From Dactylosporangium roseum (GTDB lineage Bacteria > Actinomycetota > Actinomycetes > Mycobacteriales > Micromonosporaceae): a stretch of 64,000 nucleotides of DNA. Location of the stretch: assembly GCF_025264685.1 (NCBI RefSeq), contig NZ_CP073721.1:921001-985000 (forward strand), given 5' to 3'. The notes below the pieces were generated by a model. It saw only the letters and a program-made list of their open reading frames with translations, was not told the origin of the DNA and searched no databases. This document shows positions 32,520 to 41,577 of the stretch, piece by piece. A program made the translations under genes and the position numbers. Each line of letters begins with the position of its first letter. Position 1 is the stretch's first letter.

Positions 32520-33148
32520 AGGCAGTAAACCGTCATGGGAAGGGGAGGTTGACTTCTCGCCCCACTATCTTGCGTGGTCTTGCGCGCTGAAGAAAGGTGG
32601 GGTCACCTCCTTCACCGTACCGTGACCCGGCTACAACCCATCGTGCCGATCTTGTAGCGGATTGAACCTTCGCAGGATTGAATCCGCTCTTTCGGGGAAC
32701 CGAAACGGTGGGTCGCAGCGTCTACGCAGGTGACGGAAACGCGCCCGGAACATCCGGACCCTAGTTTTCTGGATTTCACCGCGGCAGCGCCGATAGATGG
32801 ACGTACGGTGCGGTGTGAGGCCCCGGCTTCGTGCCAGCCTGCGACGTCTTTCGTCACTGTGCGTCAATCTTTGGCAACCGTAGTCGCGGTGCCGCTGTGA
32901 GAAAGTGTCGCGACACCACGTGACCGTGTCGCCTGTCACCCGTTGTAGGAGGTGAGGGGTACTTGTCCGGAGTCGAACCGGCACTCCCGACGGTGCCTGC
33001 GACTTTGCGCCTCCAAGGGGATTCAAGTGACGCTCAGCTATCCGAACATCACGAGAATGATGTTGCGCTCCGTCACGTTGGCCCAGTTAGTCTGTCCATG
33101 GCACGCATGGGGCGGGCCGCTCCATTAGACCGAAATAGAGAACTCACC
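32520..33148. other. Divergent intergenic region between kinase and amidohydrolase genes
   Basis: About 630 bases without a convincing gene. On the plus strand, AGGAGGTGA at 32946-32954 precedes a TTG (32963) in the amidohydrolase frame, but the resulting 62-residue extension looks unlike protein and I do not use it. A weak -10 TAGTCT lies near 33088. On the minus strand, 32958-33016 folds as a degenerate tRNA-like cloverleaf (T loop TTCGACT), discussed below. No riboswitch recognised. Confidence 0.5.
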
Positions 33149-34435
33149 GTGACGAGAGCGCTGACGCTGCCCGATCCTGCCGCTGCTGCGGCACGGTCGA
33201 TCAGCGAGTTGACGTCGTCCTGGCCCGAGACTCCACCTGGGGCCGATCCGCTGCCCGGTCAGCTCGACCGCTGGCTCGCCTCCCGCGGCGCCGAGCTCGT
33301 CGCGGTACGACGTCACATTCACGCGCACCCGGAGCTGTCCGGCCACGAGTTCGAGACCGCGGCGCTCGTCGCCCGCGAGCTGACCCGTGCCGGGCTGTCA
33401 CCGCGCATGCTGCCCAAGGGCAACGGCGTGATGTGTGACATCGGTTACGGCGACCGGGTGATCGCGCTGCGCGCCGACCTCGACGCGCTGCCCCTGCCCG
33501 ACACGAAGGACGTGCCCTACCGCTCGACCGTCGACAATGTCTGTCACGCGTGCGGTCACGACGTCCACACGACCGTGCTGCTCGGCGTCGGCCTCGCGCT
33601 GGCCCAGCTCGCCGAGCGCGACGAGCTGCCGGGCCGGGTGCGGCTGCTGTTCCAGCCGGCCGAGGAGACCATGCCGTCGGGTGCGCCCGAGGTCATCGCG
33701 GCGGGCGGCCTCAAGGACGTCGCCGCGATCTTCGCGCTGCACTGCGCGCCGCAGTTGCCGGTCGGCCTGGTCGGCGTCCGCTCCGGGCCGTTCACCGCGG
33801 CCGCTGACAAGATCGAGGTCCGGCTCACCGGCCGCGGCGGGCACACCGCCCGTCCGCACCTGACCGCCGACCTGGTCCACGCGCTCGGCCGCATTCTCGT
33901 GGACGTGCCGTCGCTGCTCGACCGCAAGCTCGACGCGCGGGCCGGGGTGTCGATGGTGTGGGGCGCGGTGCGGGCCGGCGAGGCCGCCAACGCGATCCCG
34001 ATCGAGGGCGTCGCCCGGGGCACCATCCGCGTCCTGAGCCGCGACGCCTGGCGTGACGTGCCCGAGTTGGTCACCAAGCTGGTCCACGACGTCATCGCCC
34101 CGACCGGCGCCGACGTCGAGGTCAACTACACCCGGGGTGTCCCGCCCGTGGTCAACGACCGGCTCGCCACCGCGGTCGTCGCCGGTGCGGCCGGTGCGGC
34201 CCTCGGGTCCGACCGGATCGTCGAGGCCGAGATCAGCATGGGCGGCGAGGACTTCGCGTTCTACCTCGACGGCGTGCCCGGCTCGATGATCCGGCTCGGC
34301 GTCGGCGTGCCCGGCTCCGAGACCAAGTTCGACATCCACCAGTCGGCCTTCGACGTCGACGAGCGCTCCATCGGCTACGGGGTGCGGGTCATGGTCCACA
34401 CCGCCCTGGCCGCGCTCAGCGCTGGAGCCTTCTAG
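33149..34435 (+). CDS. M20-family amidohydrolase
   Basis: 428 residues from GTG 33149 (VTRALTLPDP); ATG 33098 is the alternative. Binuclear metal peptidase/amidohydrolase (M20D type): HAHPELSGHEFET at about 50, the ALRADLDALPLPD metal/activation segment, CHACGHDVHTT with metal-binding Cys/His, the catalytic FQPAEETMPSGA, and GGEDFAFYLDG near the C-terminus. Likely hydrolyses N-acyl amino acids. ATG choice does not affect the domains. Confidence 0.5.
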   Translation: MTRALTLPDPAAAAARSISELTSSWPETPPGADPLPGQLDRWLASRGAELVAVRRHIHAHPELSGHEFETAALVARELTRAGLSPRMLPKGNGVMCDIGYGDRVIALRADLDALPLPDTKDVPYRSTVDNVCHACGHDVHTTVLLGVGLALAQLAERDELPGRVRLLFQPAEETMPSGAPEVIAAGGLKDVAAIFALHCAPQLPVGLVGVRSGPFTAAADKIEVRLTGRGGHTARPHLTADLVHALGRILVDVPSLLDRKLDARAGVSMVWGAVRAGEAANAIPIEGVARGTIRVLSRDAWRDVPELVTKLVHDVIAPTGADVEVNYTRGVPPVVNDRLATAVVAGAAGAALGSDRIVEAEISMGGEDFAFYLDGVPGSMIRLGVGVPGSETKFDIHQSAFDVDERSIGYGVRVMVHTALAALSAGAF

Positions 34436-34769
34436 CGCGTGTTTCATCCGCCTGTTTCATCGCCGGGGTCGAGGTGAGGCGGAGTCCAAACGTTGGCCGC
34501 TCCTGCCGCCGTTCATGTTCGTCGGCGTCGACGACCGCCCGCCGGAACGCGTCGGCGCGGTGCTGGCCCGGCCGGGACACAGGATCCCGGACCGGGGCCA
34601 GCACACCCCCCGTTGCGCCAACCTCTGGCGGGACACCGGCCCCGTCGGCGGACCGGTGGAGCCGCCGACCGCGAAGGACGTGCGGTTCGCCGACCCGCCG
34701 GGCATCGACATCCCGCCCGGCGGCACGATGCTTCCCGAGGCTGACGGCCGTTCCGGCTACCAGTCGCGG
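34436..34769. other. Convergent intergenic region with an unrecognised open frame
   Basis: About 330 bases between the amidohydrolase end and the DUF4349 gene end. A rightward frame from about 34518 (MFVGVDDRPPERVGAVLAR) stays open into the DUF4349 gene, but I see no ribosome site and no known family. No hairpin repeat of the type found at other convergent junctions is present here. Confidence 0.5.
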
Positions 34770-36107
34770 TCAGCGGTCTTCCGCAGGACCTCGCGGATGC
34801 TGCTGGTCCGCGGGTTCCGCGTCAGCCGGCGGCCCCGCCGACCGGGTAGTTCCCGCGGCTTCCCGGCGGCCCTCAGCCGTAGGCTCGGACCCGCCTGCCT
34901 CGCCTGCTTCCGGCACCGCGGCCGCCCCTGCCCCGGAAACAGGCGCTGAAACCGAAGGCGATGGGGCAACCGACGGTGGGGCGGAGAGCGGGCCGGCACC
35001 GCCCTGCGGCGGGACGGGAATCGGGCCGGAAACCGGGAAGGCCGGGCCACCGACGGGCGGTGGAACCGGGCCACCGGCACCCGGCCGGCCACCCGGGAAC
35101 GGCGGCGGGACTCGCCCGGGCGGCACCGGGGAACCCGGCGGGATTCGGCCGGGCGGCACCGGGGAACCCGGCGGCGGCACCGGGAGACCGGCGTGCGGCA
35201 TCGCGGGGCCGCCCGCACCGGCCAGCGCCGGGCGCTTCGGCCGGAACCGCCGCAGCAACCAGATCAGCAGGTAGACCGGGCCGCCCACGAGCACCAGCCA
35301 GGGCAGCAGCCAGCCGAGCGCGGTCAGCGCGACCCGCAGCGAGGTGACGAACGCGGACCAGCCGTTCTCCAGGCCGACCCCGATGCCGAGGTCCTCCTTG
35401 TCGACGGCCGCCTCGGGGCCGAGCAGCACCAGCGTGATGGTGGACAGCGCGGTCAGCCCGTCGAGCCTGCGCTTGCGGGCCTGCAACGACTCCAGATCCG
35501 CCTCCCGCCGGGACAGCTCCGACTCCAGCGAGGTGATCTCGCTGATGGTCTGCGCCTTGGCCAGCAGCGCCCGGATGCGGTCGACACTCGCCTGGGCGGT
35601 CCGCAGCCGCGCCTCCACGTCGACCACCTGGTCGGTCACGTCCTGCGCGGTGATCTGCCGGCTCTCCTCGTCGCCGAGGGACTTGAGCTGGTCGAGCGTT
35701 GTGGTGAACTTCGCCGCGGGGACGCGTAACGTCAGCGTGCCCTGCGAGCGCCGGTCGTCGTGGCGGCGGTTGTCCCCGCCGACGAACCCACCCGCGCCGG
35801 TGGCGAACGCGATCGCCTGCGCGGCGGCGGTGTCGACGTCCTTCACCCGTACCGTCATCGTGCCCGCGTAGATGATCGAGCGGTTCTCGACGTCCAGGTT
35901 GTCCGGCACCTTCGCCTGCGAGTCGGCGCCCTCCGCGGGCTTGTCCTGCTGCGGGCCGGCGCCTCCCTGCTGCGCGGGTGCCGCCGCCGGGGGTGCCGCG
36001 CCGGAGGAACTGGCGTCGTCGCGGCTGTCGGCACCGCACCCGCTCAGCGCCATCAGCACGGCGGCGCACGCCGCCGTGAGGAACAGTGTGGTGCGCCTGA
36101 CTGACAT
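34770..36107 (-). CDS. DUF4349-domain lipoprotein
   Basis: 445 residues from ATG 36107. Lipoprotein signal (LMALSGCGADS) with lipobox Cys near residue 24. The outside domain (about 70-290) has the DUF4349 pattern: RSIIYAGTMTVRVKDVDTAA, GGFVGGDN, TLTLRVPAAKFTTTLDQLKSLG, and a coiled coil (EARLRTAQASVDRIRALLAK). A membrane helix (LLPWLVLVGGPVYLLIWLL) follows, then a 130-residue Pro/Gly tail inside. Function of DUF4349 is unknown. Confidence 0.5.
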   Translation of the reverse strand: MSVRRTTLFLTAACAAVLMALSGCGADSRDDASSSGAAPPAAAPAQQGGAGPQQDKPAEGADSQAKVPDNLDVENRSIIYAGTMTVRVKDVDTAAAQAIAFATGAGGFVGGDNRRHDDRRSQGTLTLRVPAAKFTTTLDQLKSLGDEESRQITAQDVTDQVVDVEARLRTAQASVDRIRALLAKAQTISEITSLESELSRREADLESLQARKRRLDGLTALSTITLVLLGPEAAVDKEDLGIGVGLENGWSAFVTSLRVALTALGWLLPWLVLVGGPVYLLIWLLRRFRPKRPALAGAGGPAMPHAGLPVPPPGSPVPPGRIPPGSPVPPGRVPPPFPGGRPGAGGPVPPPVGGPAFPVSGPIPVPPQGGAGPLSAPPSVAPSPSVSAPVSGAGAAAVPEAGEAGGSEPTAEGRREAAGTTRSAGPPADAEPADQQHPRGPAEDR

Positions 36108-36219
36108 GACGCCTCCTGGGTAGGGTCGATCGGGAGATCCGACTGCACCCTGGGACGCGGCCCGGTGCAGGTGCGTTCCCGCCGCTTGTGTCACGGTTCT
36201 GCCACGAGGAGGTCACCGG

Positions 36220-36852
36220 ATGCGCATCACCAAGTACACGCACGCCTGTCTGCGGCTCGAACACGGCGGCGGGGTCCTGGTGATCGATCCCGGCGTGTTC
36301 AGCGAGCCGGAGTCGCTCGACGGTGCCGACGCGGTGCTCATCACCCACGAGCACTTCGACCACATCGACATCGAGAAGCTGCGCGCCGCGGCGGCGAGGC
36401 AACCGGCGCTCACCGTCTACACCCACCCCGACGTCGAGGCCCAGTTGGTCGACCTCGACGCCGAGAAGTTCGCGGTCGCACCCGGCGACACGTTCGTCGC
36501 GGCCGGCATGACCGTGCGGGCCCGCGGCGGTCAGCACGCGATCATCCACCCCGACATCCCGCGGATCGTCAACGTGGGTTACCTGATCGAGAGTCCGGAC
36601 GGGCCGATCTACCACCCGGGCGACTCGTTCTTCGTGCCGGAGGACGAGGTCGCCACGCTGTTCGTCCCGGTCTCGGCACCGTGGCTGAGGCTGGCCGAGG
36701 CGATCGACTTCACGCGCGCGCTGCGGCCGGACCGCGCGTTCGCCCTGCACGACAGCCTGCTCGTGGAGGCCGGCCAGCAGATCGTCACCGGCCACATGAC
36801 CCGCCTGTCCGGCACCCACTACACGCGCCTCCAGCCCGGCGAGTCCGTCTGA
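36220..36852 (+). CDS. MBL-fold metallohydrolase
   Basis: 210 residues. The metal-binding motif THEHFDHID at about residues 43-51 is HxHxDH, plus a later His in YHPGDSF and a C-terminal ALHD. The layout is close to UlaG-like/DUF beta-lactamase-fold hydrolases. Substrate unknown. 24 bases separate it from the next gene, so they may be co-transcribed. Confidence 0.5.
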   Translation: MRITKYTHACLRLEHGGGVLVIDPGVFSEPESLDGADAVLITHEHFDHIDIEKLRAAAARQPALTVYTHPDVEAQLVDLDAEKFAVAPGDTFVAAGMTVRARGGQHAIIHPDIPRIVNVGYLIESPDGPIYHPGDSFFVPEDEVATLFVPVSAPWLRLAEAIDFTRALRPDRAFALHDSLLVEAGQQIVTGHMTRLSGTHYTRLQPGESV

Positions 36853-36876
36853 GGTCTTCGTCGGTACATTCCGTGC

Positions 36877-37689
36877 GTGCCTGAAGGTCATACGATCCAC
36901 CGCCTCGCCGAGCGGCACCGCGAGTTGTTCGCCGGCCGCGCGGTGCGGGTCAGCAGCCCGCAGGGCCGGTTCGCCGCGGGCGCGCGACGGATCGACGGCC
37001 GGGTCCTGGAGAGCACCGAGGCCCACGGCAAGCACCTGCTGCACCACTACGCCGGCGGCGACACGCTGCACATCCATCTCGGGCTTTACGGGAAGTTCAC
37101 CGAAGGTGACGGACCGCCGCCGCGGGAGTGGGGCGAGATCCGGCTCCGGATGGTCAACGACGAGCACTGGCTGGACCTGCGCGGTCCGGCCGCGTGCGAG
37201 TTGCTCGATCCCGGCGAGGTCGCGGCGCTCCACGCACGGCTCGGACCGGATCCGCTCGTGCCGGACAGCGACGGCGACAGCGCGTACCGAATCATCAGGA
37301 AGTCCGGGCGGACCCTCATGGGTCTGCTCATGGACCAGTCCGTCGTGGCCGGCGCCGGGCTCATCTACGTGACCGAGGCGCTGTTCCGGGCCGGGCTGCC
37401 GCCGACGATGACCGGCAAGAGCCTGTCCCACGCGCAGTGGCAGGAGATCTGGGCCGACCTGCGGATGCTGATGCGCACCGGCGTGGCCGTGGGACGCATC
37501 GACACCGTCCACAGCGCACACATGCCGGAGGCGATGGGGCGGCCGCCGCGGGTGGACCGGCACGGCGGCGAGGTGTACGTCTACCGCCGCACCGGCCAGC
37601 CCTGCCTGGTCTGCGACACGCCCGTGCGCACGGCGGTGCTCAACGCGCGCAACGCGTACTGGTGCCCGGTCTGCCAGCAGGCGGCGTAG
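36877..37689 (+). CDS. Endonuclease VIII-like DNA glycosylase
   Basis: 270 residues from GTG 36877. MPEGHTIHRLAERH is the Fpg/Nei active-site start: Pro2 forms the Schiff base, Glu3 is general acid. A helix-two-turn-helix precedes the C-terminal zinc finger CLVCDTPVRTAVLNARNAYWCPVC. Removes oxidised pyrimidines and nicks by beta/delta-elimination. MPEGH points to Nei2-type rather than Fpg, whose start is MPELPE. Confidence 0.5.
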   Translation: MPEGHTIHRLAERHRELFAGRAVRVSSPQGRFAAGARRIDGRVLESTEAHGKHLLHHYAGGDTLHIHLGLYGKFTEGDGPPPREWGEIRLRMVNDEHWLDLRGPAACELLDPGEVAALHARLGPDPLVPDSDGDSAYRIIRKSGRTLMGLLMDQSVVAGAGLIYVTEALFRAGLPPTMTGKSLSHAQWQEIWADLRMLMRTGVAVGRIDTVHSAHMPEAMGRPPRVDRHGGEVYVYRRTGQPCLVCDTPVRTAVLNARNAYWCPVCQQAA

Positions 37690-37694
37690 ATGGT

Positions 37695-37775
37695 CGCGTC
37701 GATCTTGCGGTTGTGGTGCCTGACAAACCGGGCATTCAGGGAGTGACCCGGCACCACAACTGCAAGATCGACGCG
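37695..37775. repeat. Palindromic repeat, copy 1 (likely bidirectional terminator)
   Basis: A long inverted repeat: CGCGTCGATCTTGC and the following bases pair with GCAAGATCGACGCG, with the inner arms around GTTGTGGTGCC/GGCACCACAAC. The loop contains GACAAACCGGGCATTCAGGG. It fills the convergent junction between the glycosylase and the flavoprotein gene. Nearly the same sequence recurs at 59368-59454 and, split by an insertion sequence, at 48653-50288. Confidence 0.5.
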
Positions 37776-37778
37776 GTG

Positions 37779-39182
37779 TTAGTCCTCGTCGTGCTGCATG
37801 AGCTGGCGGGCCGCCTCGGCGATGGAGCCGGAGATCGACGGGTAGATCGTGATGGTGTGGGCCAACTGGTCGACGCTCAGGTGATTCTCCACCGCCATCG
37901 CGATCGGCATGATCAGCTCGCTTGCCCTGGGCGCCACCACGACGCCGCCGACCACCAGGCCGGAGGCGGGCCGGCAGAAGATCTTCACGAAGCCGTCGTC
38001 CAGCCCGGCCATCTTGGCCCGCGCGTTGCCGGCCAGCGGCAGCGTGACCGCCCGCGCCGGCACCTTGCCGCTGTCGATGTCGGACTGGGTGATTCCTACG
38101 CTCGCCAGCTCCGGGTCGGTGAAGACGTTGGCGGCGACGGTGCGCAGCTTGAGCGGCGCCACCGCCTCGCCGAGCGCGTGCCACATCGCGATGCGGCCCT
38201 GCATGGCCGCGACGCTGGCCAGCGGCAGCAGGCCGGTGCAGTCGCCGGCCGCGTAGATGCCGGGGACGTTGGTCCGCGAGACCCGGTCGACGGTCACGTA
38301 GCCGCCGGGCGCGACCTCGACGCCGTAGTCCTCCAGGCCGAGCGTGGACGTCTGCGGTACCGAACCCACGGCCATCAGCACATGGGAGCCCTCGACCGTC
38401 CGGCCGTCGGCCAGCTCGACCACAACGCCGTCGGCGGTGCGGCGGGCGGCGGACGCGCGGCAGTTGTTGAGGATCGTCATGCCGCGGGTGCGGAAGACGC
38501 GCTCGATCGCCATCGCGGCGTCGGGGTCCTCATGCGGCATGACGCGGTCGCGGCTGGACACCAGGGTCACCTCGGTGCCCATGGCGAGATAGGCGGACGC
38601 GAACTCGGCGCCGGTCACCCCGGATCCGACGACGATGAGGTGCTCGGGCAGCTTCGGCAGGTCGTAGACCTGGCGCCAGTCGAGGATGCGCTCGCCGTCG
38701 GGCACGGCGGTCGGCAGCACGCGCGGGGTCGCGCCGGTCGCGATCAGCACCGTCGACGCGGCGATCACATACGGAGCGTCACCACTCGTCGGGGTCACCC
38801 GCACGGTGTGGGTGTGACCGAGCGTGTCCTCGCCGAGGCGCGCGGTGCCCGTGACGAACTCCACACCGGCCTTGACGAGTTTGGCATAGATGTCGCCCGA
38901 CTGTGCCGCGGCGAGCCTTTTGACCCGCTGGTGCACCGCGGCGGCGTCGACCCGCACGTCAGGCCCCGGCGGGCCGATCACCCCGAACTCCTCCGTGTCG
39001 AGGTGCGCGGTGACGACGTCGGAGCTCGCGATGAACGTCTTGGACGGCACGCAGTCGTGCAGGACGCAGGCGCCGCCTGCGCCTTCGGCCTCGATCACGG
39101 TGACCTCGGCGTCGAGCTGCGCGGCGACCAGTGCCGCCTCGTAGCCCGCCGGGCCCCCTCCGATGATCACGATCCGGCCCAC
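37779..39182 (-). CDS. lpdA: NAD(P)H:quinone-type flavoprotein (LpdA-like)
   Basis: 467 residues from GTG 39182, behind GAGGAGGGG; a GTG at 39191 is possible. FAD-binding GGGPAGYEAALVAA, redox segment GGACVLHDCVPSKTF with a CxxxxC pair, NAD-binding VVGSGVTGAEFASAY, FAD loop NVPGIYAAGDCTG, and a dimer-interface C-terminus. Related to dihydrolipoamide dehydrogenase, though the M. tuberculosis LpdA relatives lack a full disulfide and act as quinone reductases. Substrate here is uncertain. Confidence 0.5.
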   Translation of the reverse strand: MGRIVIIGGGPAGYEAALVAAQLDAEVTVIEAEGAGGACVLHDCVPSKTFIASSDVVTAHLDTEEFGVIGPPGPDVRVDAAAVHQRVKRLAAAQSGDIYAKLVKAGVEFVTGTARLGEDTLGHTHTVRVTPTSGDAPYVIAASTVLIATGATPRVLPTAVPDGERILDWRQVYDLPKLPEHLIVVGSGVTGAEFASAYLAMGTEVTLVSSRDRVMPHEDPDAAMAIERVFRTRGMTILNNCRASAARRTADGVVVELADGRTVEGSHVLMAVGSVPQTSTLGLEDYGVEVAPGGYVTVDRVSRTNVPGIYAAGDCTGLLPLASVAAMQGRIAMWHALGEAVAPLKLRTVAANVFTDPELASVGITQSDIDSGKVPARAVTLPLAGNARAKMAGLDDGFVKIFCRPASGLVVGGVVVAPRASELIMPIAMAVENHLSVDQLAHTITIYPSISGSIAEAARQLMQHDED

Positions 39183-39334
39183 GCTGCCCACCCCTCCTCG
39201 AGCTTCCCGGACCATTCTCCCACCCGCCGGCACGGCACCACCCGAGCGGTGCGCCCCGCGCCGACGAGTGGATTCGAATACGACACGCTCTGCAGTATTC
39301 TCTCGTACACCCGGTCGGGTCTATCGTCATCGCC

Positions 39335-39790
39335 GTGCGTCATTACGCCGCGTATGGCTCGAACCTTGACCCTGCCCGCATGCGGGCCTACTGTCCGTAT
39401 TCGCCGATGATCGGCACCGGCTGGCTGGAGGGCTGGCGCCTCACCTTCGCCGGTGAGGACGTCCTCGGCTGGGAGGGCTCGGTCACCACGATCGTCGAAT
39501 CACCCGGCGATCGGGTCTTCGTCGCGCTCTACGACGTGCACCCCAACGACGAGAAGCAGCTCGACGAGGTCGAGGGAGCGCTCTCCGGCACGTACCAGAA
39601 GCTTCACCTGCGCGTCGCCACGCTCGACGGCGAGGACACCGCGTGGGTCTACGTCTTCAACGGCTACGAGGGCGGCCTGCCCACCGCGTGGTATCTCGCC
39701 GAGATCGCCAACGCCGCCGCGAAGGCCGGCGCCCCGGCGGACTATCTGGAGGAGCTGCGCTCCCGGCCCACCAAAACGGCTATGCCGTGA
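39335..39790 (+). CDS. Gamma-glutamylcyclotransferase-like protein
   Basis: 151 residues from GTG 39335, with a TATCGT -10-like box 7 bases upstream, so likely leaderless. YAAYGSNLDPARM is the GGCT phosphate/substrate loop, and Glu in EGALSGTY is placed as the catalytic acid. Family forms 5-oxoproline from gamma-glutamyl compounds. Its end overlaps the convergent acetyltransferase gene by 11 bases. Confidence 0.5.
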   Translation: MRHYAAYGSNLDPARMRAYCPYSPMIGTGWLEGWRLTFAGEDVLGWEGSVTTIVESPGDRVFVALYDVHPNDEKQLDEVEGALSGTYQKLHLRVATLDGEDTAWVYVFNGYEGGLPTAWYLAEIANAAAKAGAPADYLEELRSRPTKTAMP

Positions 39791-40736
39791 CCCGCCGCTC
39801 GTACATGTCGGCGGCGAAGGTCATGGTCATGCCCACCCCGGTGTAGAGCTCGTAGGCCCCGGTGGGGTTGGTCAGGTCGACACCCAGGCCGGCTGACGTG
39901 CGGCCCTTCGCCGCATAGGCCGCGAAGGCCGTCCGCAGCAGTGCGCCGCCGATGCCGGCCTTGCGGTGCGGGCGGAGCACGGCCAGGTTCTTGACCCAGC
40001 CCTCGTTGTGCTCGACCGCCTGGTCGGCCGACTGGAGCACGCCGACGACCTCGCCGTCGGCCAGGTGGACGAACCACTCGTCGAAGCTCACCGACGGCAG
40101 CCGGCGCAGTGCCGCACGCCAGTCGCCGTACGACGTCGGCTGGTAGTCGGGCGTGTCGGCGAACGCCGACTCGAGCACCTCGTGGAACCGCCGCATCTCG
40201 GCGTCGTCGCCGGCCCGCACGGGCCGGACGTCCGGGCCTCCGGGCGCCTGTTCCTGCCCGGTCAGCACGCGGCGCATCCGGGCGTGCCGTTTCACGAACC
40301 GGAAGCCCTTCTCCCGCAGTACGGCCACATAGGCGGTCTCGACGGCGAGCGTCCCCGCCCGGAGCGTCACCCCGGCGTGCCCGGCGTCGCGCGCCCGCTC
40401 GGCGACGCGCGGCAGGGCCAGGTCGAGCAGCGGACCGTAGGCGGGCCACCCGCACTCGGGCGTGCCGTAGACCTCGACGTTGTCGCGGGCGCCGCGCTGG
40501 GGGTTGTCGAGGTACGCCCACGCGACCGCCGCGCCGGACGGGTCGAAGGCCAGCCACATGTCGACCGCGGGATCCTGGTTGGGCGCCGTGAGGGTCGCCA
40601 CGATCTCGTCCTCCGACCAGTCGGGCTCGCCGAGCGCGGCGATGTCGCCGGCCCTGGTGATCGCCAGGATGGCGGGGACGTCGCGCAGCGAGCACCCACG
40701 GACGGTCCAGCCGGGCAGCCCCCGAAGCCCTGTCAC
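39780..40736 (-). CDS. Two-domain GNAT acetyltransferase
   Basis: 318 residues. Two GNAT folds, the C-terminal one with the acetyl-CoA loop VLRPHRKAGIGGALLRTAFA (about 263-283) and an ending LTNPTGAYELYTGVGM. Layout resembles mycothiol synthase (MshD) and similar tandem GNAT proteins. The N-terminal half is a degenerate GNAT. Substrate unknown. Confidence 0.5.
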   Translation of the reverse strand: MTGLRGLPGWTVRGCSLRDVPAILAITRAGDIAALGEPDWSEDEIVATLTAPNQDPAVDMWLAFDPSGAAVAWAYLDNPQRGARDNVEVYGTPECGWPAYGPLLDLALPRVAERARDAGHAGVTLRAGTLAVETAYVAVLREKGFRFVKRHARMRRVLTGQEQAPGGPDVRPVRAGDDAEMRRFHEVLESAFADTPDYQPTSYGDWRAALRRLPSVSFDEWFVHLADGEVVGVLQSADQAVEHNEGWVKNLAVLRPHRKAGIGGALLRTAFAAYAAKGRTSAGLGVDLTNPTGAYELYTGVGMTMTFAADMYERRVTA

Positions 40737-41482
40737 GCCGGCGACGCCTCCTTCACCGACGTCACCGCCGCGTCGAGCAGGTTGACGAGTTCGATCCGTT
40801 CGGCCGTGCCCAGCGCCCGGAACGCCTCACCGGCGATGCGGTCGGTCAGCGCCTCGGCCCAGCTACGGCGGCGTACCAGCGGCTCATACGCGGGGTAGGG
40901 CGGCTGCCACCCGAACGCGGTCGCCCCCGCCTCACCCTCGGGCCCGGCGATGATGGCCTCCAGCGGGCTCAGGCCGCTGGCCCGGATCGCCAGTAGGTGA
41001 GCGGCCCCGCGATGCTCGCGCATGAGGTGGGCCAGCACCGCGGCCCGGGCACCCGGCGAGTCGTCGGGCAGCGGCATGGCCCGCCAGGCGGCGAACAGCG
41101 GCATGCCGGCCGTCTCGGCGCTCACCACGACCCGCTCGGCGAGCTCGACCAGCTTGGGCAGCGCGTAGAAACTCTCGAGGTGCTCACGCCCCCAGCGGCA
41201 GCACTCGTCGAGGTTGTCGGCGGCGATCTGCTCGGGTGGGGCGACCTTGCGGGCGGCGTCCCAGCCGTCCTGCACGGTCTCGGGCGCGATGAAGCCCAGC
41301 GCGGCCGCGACGGTGTCGGCGCGCACGTCACCGAGGGCGCCGCCCCGCCCGGCCACGTAGAAGGCCCAACCGGTCAGCCCGATCTGGCGGGCCCGGCGCA
41401 TGGTCTTGGGATCGTCGCTGAAGGCGCCGCCCAGGACCAGCACCGCCTGCTTCGCCGCCGCGGCCGCCTGCTCGGGAGTCAC
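40733..41482 (-). CDS. SCO6745-like helical protein
   Basis: 249 residues from GTG 41482. Helical with conserved LTGWAFYVAGRGGALG, NLDECCRWGREHLESFYAL and GLSPLEAIIAG segments matching the SCO6745 family of actinomycetes, whose function is unknown. Its stop overlaps the acetyltransferase start. Confidence 0.5.
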   Translation of the reverse strand: MTPEQAAAAAKQAVLVLGGAFSDDPKTMRRARQIGLTGWAFYVAGRGGALGDVRADTVAAALGFIAPETVQDGWDAARKVAPPEQIAADNLDECCRWGREHLESFYALPKLVELAERVVVSAETAGMPLFAAWRAMPLPDDSPGARAAVLAHLMREHRGAAHLLAIRASGLSPLEAIIAGPEGEAGATAFGWQPPYPAYEPLVRRRSWAEALTDRIAGEAFRALGTAERIELVNLLDAAVTSVKEASPA

Positions 41483-41577
41483 CGGGCCATTCTGCCCTCC
41501 CGCACGGATCACGGTGAAGCCACTCGTTCGTGGCACGCAGTAGTTGACCTTGGTGGATCTCCGTGGCTCGGGTGGGC

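Noticed and set aside
32963..33148. TTG-started extension of the amidohydrolase
   Set aside because: Strong ribosome site, but the 62 added residues do not resemble the family and part of the stretch folds as a tRNA-like structure.
34873..38184. A very long leftward open frame of about 1100 codons
   Set aside because: It crosses the MBL, glycosylase and lipoprotein genes in antisense or shifted frame, with no recognisable motifs.
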